Assembly: GCA_041576975.1 (NCBI GenBank)
Contig: JBFGJY010000066.1
Location: 1-13,817, forward strand
Direction of reading: 5' to 3'
Length of the DNA stretch: 13,817 bases
Source of the DNA: JBFGJY01 sp041576975
Lineage (GTDB): Bacteria; Pseudomonadota; Gammaproteobacteria; UBA4575
In this document: positions 6,907 through 13,817 of the stretch, in pieces
Numbering within the stretch: the first letter of the stretch is position 1
How the letters are laid out: the number at the start of each line of letters is the position of its first letter
Made by a program: the position numbers and the translations under genes
Notes under the pieces: generated by a model
What the model was told of the DNA's origin: nothing
Seen by the model: only the letters and a program-made list of their open reading frames with translations
Databases searched by the model: none

Positions 6907-6999
6907 TGCTGACTCCTAATACTTAAATAGTAGTTTATTGACTTAATTCTCTTGTCTTATTCTTAGATACGTAAAGAAATTAGACTCTTAGTGTTTTGT
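6907..6999 (-). promoter_or_regulatory. recA upstream region; possible non-canonical operator at 6920-6932
   Basis: The 93 bases between thpR and recA contain no CTGT-N8-ACAG box of the E. coli/Bacillus-like SOS type. A 13-bp inverted repeat TACT-N5-AGTA (6920-6932) lies 14 bases upstream of the GTG and could overlap a TACTAT -10-like element. AGGAG next to it is the recA ribosome-binding site. No convincing -35 was found. The operator idea is weak inference. Confidence 0.25.
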
Positions 7000-7536
7000 T
7001 TAATTTCCTGTCTCGTCCATCAATCGATATGTTGCAACCTTATTATATCGAGTTGTATTACCATCCGGTACTGACTCCATTAGATGAAACTCATGCACCC
7101 TCCAAGTAATTGATATGGGTACACTTGGAAAATCAGCTTTGGGTACCTTACGAAATAGTGTCACATGAGGTTTATGCGGACGATCATCAAAGTCAATTCC
7201 ACACTGAACACCTATAGATTTTAGATGGTTAACTAATCTATTTAATTCACTAGGGTAAGAAGAACAGCCGATCCATATAATTTGTGAACGTTTAAAATAG
7301 CCATACAAGTCAAGTCGAATTGTAAATGATTGTATAAAGGTTTGAACTACCTTTTTTTCTAGATACTTAGATGCATTTTCTTCTACATCACCTAAAAACA
7401 ATAGAGTAATGTGAAGATTATCATTAGAAATTGGCCGCACTCCCTTTACAATCGGAAACGATTTCGCAACTTCAATCAACTGATCACGAATGCCCTCTTC
7501 TGGTACCAGACCAAAAAATAACCGTTTTTTGCTCAT
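7000..7536 (-). CDS. thpR: RNA 2',3'-cyclic phosphodiesterase (2'-5' RNA ligase family, 2H superfamily)
   Basis: The 178-residue product belongs to the LigT/ThpR family, which hydrolyses 2',3'-cyclic phosphate ends of RNA and can ligate tRNA halves through 2'-5' bonds in vitro. Both catalytic HxTx motifs are present: HITLLFLG (H42-L45) in the first lobe and HVTLFRK (H124-L127) in the second, each after a typical NLH or PHKPH lead-in. The N-terminus KRLFFGLVPEE is the usual family opening, so the ATG at 7536 is favoured. AGGA sits directly against this ATG with no spacing, an unusual arrangement that suggests low or coupled translation from pncC, which ends nine bases upstream. It lies between pncC and recA, which is not the E. 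coli arrangement. Confidence 0.9.
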   Translation of the reverse strand: MSKKRLFFGLVPEEGIRDQLIEVAKSFPIVKGVRPISNDNLHITLLFLGDVEENASKYLEKKVVQTFIQSFTIRLDLYGYFKRSQIIWIGCSSYPSELNRLVNHLKSIGVQCGIDFDDRPHKPHVTLFRKVPKADFPSVPISITWRVHEFHLMESVPDGNTTRYNKVATYRLMDETGN

Positions 7537-7545
7537 TCCTATTAT

Positions 7546-8043
7546 TTAACTTAAACGCTCAATCAATTGGGTACAGGCTGCAAGCGTGGTTTGTTCACGT
7601 ATCGCCAGTCGATCACCTGCAAATAAATAGTGTGTAGTAAATACACCCCGATTTAATATGACGTTAGCAATATAGACGGTACCCACCGGTTTGATTGCAC
7701 TACCTCCTTCCGGCCCAGCAATTCCAGTTACGGATACTGCAATATCAGCAGCACTATTTCGCTGTGCGCCCAAAGCCATCTGTTCCGCAACTTCCTCACT
7801 TACCGCACCAAATTCATTTAATACATCAGATTGCACTCCTAACATCCGAATTTTTGAGTCATTACTATAAGTCACAAATCCACATTCAAACCACTTTGAA
7901 CTACCGCTGATGGAAGTAATTTTTTGTGCAAGCATCCCACCTGTACAAGATTCGGCGGTGACTAATTTAAGCTGTTTGTCAGTCATAAGCTTCGCAAGAT
8001 TCTGCACTGATTTATGAATACGAGAGGAAATCGAACCAGACAT
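7546..8043 (-). CDS. pncC: Nicotinamide-nucleotide amidase (CinA C-terminal family)
   Basis: The 165-residue stand-alone CinA-C domain enzyme deamidates nicotinamide mononucleotide to nicotinate mononucleotide, salvaging the NMN released by NAD-dependent DNA ligase. The signature AESCTGG (residues 30-36, with nucleophile-type Ser32), FVTYSNDSK (Lys64) and VSVTGIAGPEGGS are all present. The ATG at 8043 (MSGSISSRIHKSV) is chosen; the frame runs further upstream into mutS but lacks family similarity there. No Shine-Dalgarno sequence is visible. Adjacency to recA is widespread in bacteria (cinA-recA), and here thpR is inserted. It is divergent from mutS, with 54 bases between start codons. Confidence 0.93.
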   Translation of the reverse strand: MSGSISSRIHKSVQNLAKLMTDKQLKLVTAESCTGGMLAQKITSISGSSKWFECGFVTYSNDSKIRMLGVQSDVLNEFGAVSEEVAEQMALGAQRNSAADIAVSVTGIAGPEGGSAIKPVGTVYIANVILNRGVFTTHYLFAGDRLAIREQTTLAACTQLIERLS

Positions 8044-8044
8044 T

Positions 8045-8077
8045 TTGAGATTAAGTTTTCTGCTGCCTAAAATTTTA
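8045..8077. promoter_or_regulatory. mutS promoter with palindromic -10 (possibly bidirectional)
   Basis: For mutS, TTGAGA (8045-8050) and TAAAAT (8068-8073) are exactly 17 bases apart, a good sigma70 match. The start would be near 8080, giving an 18-base leader without a clear Shine-Dalgarno sequence. The -10 belongs to the perfect palindrome TAAAATTTTA (8068-8077), so the minus strand reads the same -10 (8077-8072) towards pncC, about 22 bases before its ATG. The minus-strand -35 (CATGGT at 8100-8095) is poor. Confidence 0.6.
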
Positions 8078-8097
8078 TTCTTGGTTAGACTGCCACC

Positions 8098-10653
8098 ATG
8101 ATCGCACGCCCCCCCATAAAACACACCCCTATGATGCAACAGTACCTGCGCATCAAGGCAGAATATCCGGATATGCTGTTGTTTTACCGTATGGGCGATT
8201 TTTTTGAGCTGTTTTATGAAGATGCAAAACGCGCTGCTCAACTATTAGACCTTACTCTGACCTCTCGCAACAAAAATTCAGACCAAGAAATTCCTATGGC
8301 AGGGGTCCCCATTCACGCCACCGAAAACTATTTAGCAAAATTATTACGCCTGGGTGAATCAGTAGCAATATGCGACCAAATCGGTGATCCAGCAGCAAGT
8401 AAAGGACTGGTTGAGCGTAAAGTTACTCGAGTTGTGACCCCCGGTACAGTTATTGAGGACGAATTACTGCAGCGTAGCAAAGAAAACTACCTATTGGCGG
8501 TTTGCTCGACACATCAAGCCACAGGGCTTGCCTACTTAGATTTGAGTTCAGGTCGATTTGTTTTACAAACTTGTAATTCCGCGCAAGAACTTCAAAGTGA
8601 AATTGAACGATTACAGCCTGCTGAAATTTTACTCGCAGAAGATGCACAGATATCAAATAATAAAAAATTTGCTCTAAAACATTTACCAACATGGCATTTC
8701 GAATATGAAAGTGCTACCACAACTTTATGCAAACAATTTGGCACTAAAGACCTAAGTGGTTATGGATGTCAAGATCATCCTTTAGCTATAGCTGCAGCAG
8801 GGGCGGTTCTTCAGTATGTTAAAGATACGCAGAAATCCGCCTTACCTCATATCGATGGAATGCAGGTACACAATAATTATGATTACCTACTTATTGACAC
8901 TATATCGCGAATTAATCTTGAAATTGAAAAATCAACCTATGGACAAACTAAACATAGTCTTATTGGTATATTAGATAAAACAGCATGCGCAATGGGCGCA
9001 CGCTGTCTACGTGCATGGTTAAATCAGCCAATACGCATTCAATCTACATTATTAAAACGTCATGCAGCAATTGCTGAACTAATAGATGTTAACGACTACA
9101 CCGCTTTGCATGATTTACTGTCAAATATAAATGACATCGAACGAATCCGTAGTCGCATCGCACTAAAAACGGCTCAGCCAAGAGATCTGGATGCGCTTCG
9201 TAGAACCATCGCCATCATACCTACTATCCAAAAAGAACTTGTCAAATATAATAATGAATTATTAGGTGAATGCTTAGAATTATTGAGTGGATATGAGAAT
9301 CTTGCTTCTATATTAGATAGCGTATTGATTTACGAGCCGCCCGCACTGATTCGCGATGGTGGTGTTATAAAATCTGGCTATGACGAAGAGCTCGATCAAT
9401 TACGTAATTTAAGTAGTAACGCCAACCAATTTCTTATTGAATTAGAACATCGAGAAAAAGAGGCTACACAAATTTCATCTCTTAAAGTTGCATACAATCA
9501 TATCCACGGCTATTACATAGAAATTTCCCGTAGTCAGGCAAATCAAGCGCCTGAACATTACACTCGCAGACAAACATTAAAGAATGCAGAACGATATATC
9601 ACGCCTGAGCTCAAGAAATTTGAAGACGAAGTATTAAGCGCCAAAGAACGCGCACTTAAACGTGAAAAGTACCTTTATGAGCAATTACTCAATACATTAT
9701 TAGAAGAACTAAGCACTATACAACGTTGTTCACAGGGATTAGCGCAGTTAGATGTATTGGCTACTCTTGCAGAACGTGCAATAACGCTAAATTACGTACA
9801 GCCAATGTTTACCGATGAAGCTTGCATCAGTATCAAGCAAGGTAGACACCCCGTAATTGAACAAGTCCAAGCTGAGCCATTCACGGCTAATGACGTTGCG
9901 CTAGATCAACAACGAAAAATGTTATTGATTACGGGTCCCAATATGGGAGGCAAATCAACCTATATGCGTCAAATCGCATTAATCACATGGTTAGCCTATA
10001 CCGGTAGCTATGTTCCAGCAGAAGCTGCCACCCTTGGCCCAATTGATGCAATTTACACACGCATTGGTGCATCAGATGATTTAAGCTCAGGCCGCTCTAC
10101 CTTTATGGTTGAAATGACCGAAGCGGCTAATATTCTCAATAATGCCTCAAATGAAAGCCTAGTGCTCATGGATGAAATTGGCCGTGGTACTAGCACTTAC
10201 GATGGACTTTCACTTGCTTGGTCGTGCGCAGAACATTTAAGCACAGTAAATCAATCTTTCACATTGTTTGCTACACACTATTTTGAGCTAACACAGCTAC
10301 CAGAACGGTACAGTAATATTCGTAATGTACATATCGATGCAATCGAACATAACGATCGAATTATTTTTTTACACGCGGTAAAAGAAGGTCCAGCAAATCA
10401 AAGTTATGGATTGCAAGTAGCGCAGCTTGCAGGAATCCCTAAATCTGTTATCGCTAGCGCTAAGTCGAAACTAAAGCAATTAGAATTATCTACAAATCCA
10501 ACAGATAATATAAATACTGAAGCACAACTTGGACTAAACTTGCAAGAAAATCTAAATCATCCAGTAGTAGAATACTTAACGGACATTAATCCTGATGAGT
10601 TGAGCCCTAAAGAATCATTAGAATTTTTGTATAAACTAAAGAAACTACTTTAG
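8098..10653 (+). CDS. mutS: DNA mismatch repair protein MutS
   Basis: The 851-residue protein recognises mismatches and small loops and recruits MutL. The mismatch-binding domain I is intact, with GDFFELF at 33-39; Phe35 and Glu37 correspond to the E. coli F-x-E (Phe36/Glu38). Connector, lever and clamp domains follow, including HGYYIEISRSQA. The ATPase domain has Walker A GPNMGGKST (613-621), the ST segment ASDDLSSGRSTFMVEM, Walker B LMDEIGRGTST (Asp692, Glu693) and the FATHYFEL switch. The C-terminal tetramerisation segment (NPDELSPKESLEFLYKLKKLL) is complete. Start ATG 8098 aligns with the family (TPMMQQYLR at residue 10 onward). Its TAG stop abuts the stop of the convergent epimerase gene with no base between. 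Confidence 0.98.
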   Translation: MIARPPIKHTPMMQQYLRIKAEYPDMLLFYRMGDFFELFYEDAKRAAQLLDLTLTSRNKNSDQEIPMAGVPIHATENYLAKLLRLGESVAICDQIGDPAASKGLVERKVTRVVTPGTVIEDELLQRSKENYLLAVCSTHQATGLAYLDLSSGRFVLQTCNSAQELQSEIERLQPAEILLAEDAQISNNKKFALKHLPTWHFEYESATTTLCKQFGTKDLSGYGCQDHPLAIAAAGAVLQYVKDTQKSALPHIDGMQVHNNYDYLLIDTISRINLEIEKSTYGQTKHSLIGILDKTACAMGARCLRAWLNQPIRIQSTLLKRHAAIAELIDVNDYTALHDLLSNINDIERIRSRIALKTAQPRDLDALRRTIAIIPTIQKELVKYNNELLGECLELLSGYENLASILDSVLIYEPPALIRDGGVIKSGYDEELDQLRNLSSNANQFLIELEHREKEATQISSLKVAYNHIHGYYIEISRSQANQAPEHYTRRQTLKNAERYITPELKKFEDEVLSAKERALKREKYLYEQLLNTLLEELSTIQRCSQGLAQLDVLATLAERAITLNYVQPMFTDEACISIKQGRHPVIEQVQAEPFTANDVALDQQRKMLLITGPNMGGKSTYMRQIALITWLAYTGSYVPAEAATLGPIDAIYTRIGASDDLSSGRSTFMVEMTEAANILNNASNESLVLMDEIGRGTSTYDGLSLAWSCAEHLSTVNQSFTLFATHYFELTQLPERYSNIRNVHIDAIEHNDRIIFLHAVKEGPANQSYGLQVAQLAGIPKSVIASAKSKLKQLELSTNPTDNINTEAQLGLNLQENLNHPVVEYLTDINPDELSPKESLEFLYKLKKLL

Positions 10654-11580
10654 CTATACTCGAATTGGCTCATTTAATAATTCACGTAGACCTTCCTCTA
10701 ATGAATGTCCGGCATCAACATTTAATGCTGTATTTAGCACTGTTGTACTTGCTGCAGAATGTACAATATCTCCTTCTCTTGCAGGTTTAATTTGTTTGTC
10801 ACTTTTATAACCGGCTATTTTTTCTAAAACTTCAATTAATTCAAGCAATGATACTGTTTTACCCGTTGCAACATTTACCACGCCTTGATAACCAGAACTT
10901 AATGCTGCTACGTTTGCACGTGCCACATCGTTCACATAAATAAAATCTCTAGTTTGTAATCCATCACCATAAATTGTTAAAGGCTGCTTAGATTGAATCG
11001 CATCAGAAAACAGGGCGATTACACCCGTATACTGAGACTTTGGGTCTTGTCTTGGACCATATACATTAAAATAACGCAAGCCACATGTAGAAATATCATA
11101 CAAACTTCTAAACAATGCTGCATACAATTCGTTTACTTGTTTTTCAAGCCCATAGGGAGACTCTGGCTTGAGCTTCATTGTTTCTTTTAGTGGTAGAGTA
11201 AATGGATTGCCATAGACAGCTGCAGATGAAGCATACACAAATCTTTTAACCTTATTATTCTTCGCTGCATTGAGAACATTTAAGAAACCCAAAATGTTTT
11301 GAGTCGCTGAGTCAGCAGGATCTTCTAGTGACTTTACTACAGATACTTGAGCAGCTAAATGTAGGCAATGTGTGATACCCTCTACAGCTTCACCCACTAC
11401 AGATGCATCTCGGATATCGCCTTCAATTACTTCAAGCCGTGGATGCTCAAGGGGAAGATTATGTTATTGCCCAAATGAGAAATTATCCAGCACAATTACT
11501 TGTTGATCATGCTCAAGCAGATGATCTATGGTGTGCGAACCTATAAACCCTGCCCCACCTGTCACTAGTATTTTCTGCAT
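10654..11580 (-). pseudogene. NAD-dependent sugar-nucleotide epimerase (UDP-glucose 4-epimerase-like), interrupted by an in-frame TAA
   Basis: From ATG 11580 the frame encodes 308 codons of an extended short-chain dehydrogenase of the UDP-glucose 4-epimerase/dehydratase type, used for surface polysaccharide sugars. It has the NAD-binding GGAGFIGSH (residues 8-16), the YASSAAVYG strand (Ser118/119) and catalytic SPYGLEK (Tyr143, Lys147), then RYFNVYGPRQDP, GDGLQTRDFIYVNDVA and VNVATG. One TAA (11466-11464, codon 39, after LDNFSFGQ) breaks it. The reading frame is identical on both sides and the rest is intact. Translation restarting at the downstream GTG (11397) would lack the cofactor site. 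It could be a recent nonsense mutation or a base-calling error. Related mutS-fdxA loci usually lack this gene, so it may be a local acquisition. Confidence 0.8.
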
Positions 11581-11754
11581 GTTGCTCAATTTATCTTTTT
11601 TGCTTATATATTCATTTTACCGCTATTCCTCTCGATAAACTGGGATACAGTTAATGTCTCATCAGAAAAATTACATCAGTTTGGGTTTATATTTTCTTCT
11701 GCATAACATTTACCTACAATAACTAACCCATTAATTTGATCTAATAACAATTTC
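11581..11754. promoter_or_regulatory. Divergent intergenic region between epimerase and fdxA
   Basis: These 174 AT-rich bases must carry promoters for both neighbours. For fdxA, TACAAT (11715-11720) is the best -10, with a poor -35 and no clear Shine-Dalgarno before the ATG. On the minus strand TAAAAT and TATATA boxes lie 20-45 bases before the epimerase start. An inverted repeat AACTG-N5-CAGTT (11638-11652) and two CATCAG copies nearby could be operator-like. Confidence 0.35.
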
Positions 11755-12078
11755 ATGACTTTTGTTGTAACCGAGCCATGTATTAAATGTAAATATACGG
11801 ATTGTGTGGAAGTCTGCCCGGTGGACTGCTTTCACGAAGGGCCTAATATGCTGGTAATAGACCCTGAGGAGTGCATTGATTGCGCCATGTGCGAGACCGA
11901 ATGTCCAGTAAACGCGATTGTCAGTGAAGACGACTTAAGCGAAGAGCAATATGAATTCCTCGCCATAAACGAACAGCTGACAGCGAAATGGCCTGTCATT
12001 ACAAGCATGAAACCCTCTCCTGAAGATGCTCAGGAGTGGGAGTCAGTACCGAATAAACGTCAATATTTAGAAGAATAG
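11755..12078 (+). CDS. fdxA: 7Fe ferredoxin, [3Fe-4S][4Fe-4S] (FdxA, Azotobacter FdI type)
   Basis: The 107-residue electron carrier matches the FdxA family in length and cysteine pattern. Cysteines 9, 17 and 50 would hold the [3Fe-4S] cluster, and 21, 40, 43 and 46 the [4Fe-4S] cluster; Cys12 and Cys25 are extra, as in Azotobacter vinelandii ferredoxin I (numbering shifted by one). Motifs are EPCIKCKYTDCVEVCPVDCF and ECIDCAMCETECPVNAI, followed by the acidic C-terminal extension typical of the family (EEQYEFLAINEQL onward). It is cytoplasmic. In Pseudomonas fdxA lies directly after mutS; here the epimerase gene intervenes. The partner reductase cannot be told from the window. Confidence 0.96.
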   Translation: MTFVVTEPCIKCKYTDCVEVCPVDCFHEGPNMLVIDPEECIDCAMCETECPVNAIVSEDDLSEEQYEFLAINEQLTAKWPVITSMKPSPEDAQEWESVPNKRQYLEE

Positions 12079-12160
12079 CAGTTAATCTCTACTAATTCCG
12101 TAGATACGTTTTTTGTACACATTAAAAAATATACACATTGCTCCCAATTCCGAAGACCTG

Positions 12161-13817
12161 TTGGATATTGCAAGTATAGATATCCTAAATCGGTATCATT
12201 ATTTACTTCCAGATCTTCACTCCATTACAATTTTTTTACCTAGCAATCTTGCACAAAAACCACTACACGAAAAATTAATTAGACACGCAGACAAGCATGG
12301 GTATCCTGCTGTGCTGTTGCCCTATAGTACGTCGATACAAAAATGGGCACTTTCAAGGTATGCACCAAACAAACCTCTACTATCGCAATATGCTCGCGAA
12401 CTTATTTTAGTAGATGCAATCAATCAAAAACCTGAACTATTTGCCAATGCGAATCCTTGGGTCATAGCAAATGAGCTATTATCTTTTTTTGATGCCATGT
12501 TGCTCAATAACATTGAGCCATTAAATTTTCAAAACCTATTTGATCAAGACAATCAGAACGCATATACGTCCCATGCGCTAAGTCAAGAAGCTAATTTGGT
12601 GACGATTCTTTGGCAAGCCTGGCATGAACAATTGTCATATGAAAACTTGCTTGACCCGGTCGAGGCCTATGTACAAGCATTAAAAAAAGCCATATTTTCT
12701 AAACATGAAATTTATTACGCTGTAGGATTAGACCTGCTCTCACAGCAGGAACTTATTCTATTTGAAAAAATAGATAATGAATCACAATTGCACGTATTTT
12801 TCTGTGCAAGTAATTCAGATCTTTCCACAAGACCTGACTCAGTTATTAAAAATTACGTCGATTCTCACACAAGCACAAATCTATGCACAGCCGAAAAAAT
12901 ACCATCTTATTGCAAATATCTAAATGCTGTATTCATTGACAATGATCTAAGCATGAAAGAACGTGCAAAAAACTTTTCTGACATTTATCCAACTAGCCCT
13001 ATAAGCACACATCTTAAAATATATAAAACCAACTCTTTTGAATATCACGTTAAAGCACTTGATATAAAAATACGCAGCTGGATGTATGAGAACAAACAAG
13101 ATATTGGTGTTATTATCGTAGATCGTAAGTTAGCGCGCAGATTACGTGCGGTGCTTGAACATGCAAATGTGCGCGTAAATGATTTAGGCGGTTGGGCACT
13201 TGCTACAACGAGTGCTGCAGTAGTAATAGAATCTTGGTTGCAATTAATAGAAGATAAATTCCCCTCAAAAAAGCTCTTGGCTTTGATCAAGTCGCCATTT
13301 TTTCCTATCACTATTGAAAAAGAAATTCACGACAAAGTTATTGACTTCTTTGAAAAAGATATTGTCTTAGCTTTTAACCTTCACAACGGATTAAATATAT
13401 TTCGTAGTACACTTGAACAATTTCAAAACAATCGAGAAGTAGAAGACGCAAAAACATTTGAATATTTATATAAACTCTTAGATAAATTTGAGGCTGCAAC
13501 ACAAGCCCTGACTAAACTTCGCAATCTAAAAGCAATCCCTCTGCACCGTTTTTTCGTAGAACTAATTAATAGTCTGAAGACTTCTGGTATATATACTATT
13601 CTCAGAAAAGACGATGCAGGAAAACAAGTTATTGATCTATTCGAATCTCAGATCTCACATTTTCAAAAAATTGAAAACGAAATGGATTGGTCAGAATGGC
13701 GGCGTTTTTTAACACGGATTTTAGATCAACAAAACTTTAAGCCACCTTTGGTTAAGTCGAATGTCACGTTTTGCAGTCTTGAGCAGAGTCGATTGCTAAA
13801 ATTTGACGCCCTTATCA
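12161..13817 (+). CDS. Probable DNA repair protein, PD-(D/E)XK / AddB-like family (3' end beyond window)
   Basis: The frame is open from a TAG at 12101 to the window edge, over 550 codons. The sequence resembles the AddB-like 'probable DNA repair protein' family of beta- and gammaproteobacteria: an N-terminal inactivated helicase-like part (SITIFLPSN), a middle GVIIVDRKLARRLRAVLEHANV followed by GGWALATTSAAVVIESWLQLI, and LEQSRLLKFDALI at the end of the window. The PD-(D/E)XK nuclease domain and any FeS cysteines would lie beyond 13817. These proteins are about 850-900 residues and are thought to act with an AddA/UvrD-like helicase. The start is uncertain: TTG 12161 has GAAGA four bases upstream and gives a normal N-terminus; TTG 12113 is the alternative; no ATG fits. 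It follows fdxA by 82 bases, perhaps cotranscribed. Confidence 0.75.
   Translation, partial: MDIASIDILNRYHYLLPDLHSITIFLPSNLAQKPLHEKLIRHADKHGYPAVLLPYSTSIQKWALSRYAPNKPLLSQYARELILVDAINQKPELFANANPWVIANELLSFFDAMLLNNIEPLNFQNLFDQDNQNAYTSHALSQEANLVTILWQAWHEQLSYENLLDPVEAYVQALKKAIFSKHEIYYAVGLDLLSQQELILFEKIDNESQLHVFFCASNSDLSTRPDSVIKNYVDSHTSTNLCTAEKIPSYCKYLNAVFIDNDLSMKERAKNFSDIYPTSPISTHLKIYKTNSFEYHVKALDIKIRSWMYENKQDIGVIIVDRKLARRLRAVLEHANVRVNDLGGWALATTSAAVVIESWLQLIEDKFPSKKLLALIKSPFFPITIEKEIHDKVIDFFEKDIVLAFNLHNGLNIFRSTLEQFQNNREVEDAKTFEYLYKLLDKFEAATQALTKLRNLKAIPLHRFFVELINSLKTSGIYTILRKDDAGKQVIDLFESQISHFQKIENEMDWSEWRRFLTRILDQQNFKPPLVKSNVTFCSLEQSRLLKFDALI

Noticed and set aside
8044..8241. Longer N-terminus for pncC (231 codons)
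   Set aside because: The extra part is antisense to the mutS start and lacks family similarity; ATG 8043 gives the normal length.
11464..11466. TAA as a recoded sense codon
   Set aside because: TAA ends lysC, alaS and pncC normally in this window, so general reassignment is excluded and a nonsense mutation or error is simpler.
13045..13311. 88-codon minus-strand frame
   Set aside because: It is the shadow of the continuous AddB-like frame on the plus strand.

Overview
The window looks like chromosomal core sequence of an AT-leaning, non-enteric gammaproteobacterium. The gene order pncC-thpR-recA-recX-alaS-lysC-csrA-tRNA, with mutS and fdxA alongside, is the arrangement known from Pseudomonas-like gammaproteobacteria. 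Enterobacteria share recA-recX-alaS-csrA-serV-argV but lack lysC there. The protein sequences (7Fe ferredoxin, LysC, RecX) fit the same group; no species can be named.

Layout. Positions 1-103 hold the likely C-terminal tail of a plus-strand gene, followed by a symmetrical terminator shared with a minus-strand tRNA-Arg(ACG) at 161-237. Positions 238-423 hold a GC-richer, hairpin-rich spacer ending in a 5'-terminal fragment of a second tRNA. tRNA-Ser(GCT) lies at 566-658 on the plus strand, and 659-1042 is gene-poor. A long minus-strand block then runs from pncC (8043) down to csrA (1043), covering DNA recombination (recA, recX), alanyl-tRNA synthesis (alaS), aspartate-family amino acid synthesis (lysC) and global post-transcriptional control (csrA). 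mutS reads away from pncC across a 54-base divergent promoter region. It abuts, tail to tail, a sugar-nucleotide epimerase gene that is broken by one nonsense codon. fdxA and the 5' two-thirds of a PD-(D/E)XK/AddB-like 'probable DNA repair protein' gene follow on the plus strand to the window end.

The genes are mostly housekeeping with a DNA-repair theme (MutS, RecA, RecX, AddB-like protein). I found no defence island, CRISPR array, transposon or clearly new multi-gene system. The points worth a second look are mostly fine-scale: a recX that seems to start at CTG inside recA behind a strong ribosome-binding site; an internal start in lysC that would make a separate regulatory beta subunit; five GGA motifs ahead of csrA; a 10-bp palindrome forming -10 elements on both strands between pncC and mutS; the TAA-interrupted epimerase; and the tRNA-fragment-bearing spacer near tRNA-Arg.
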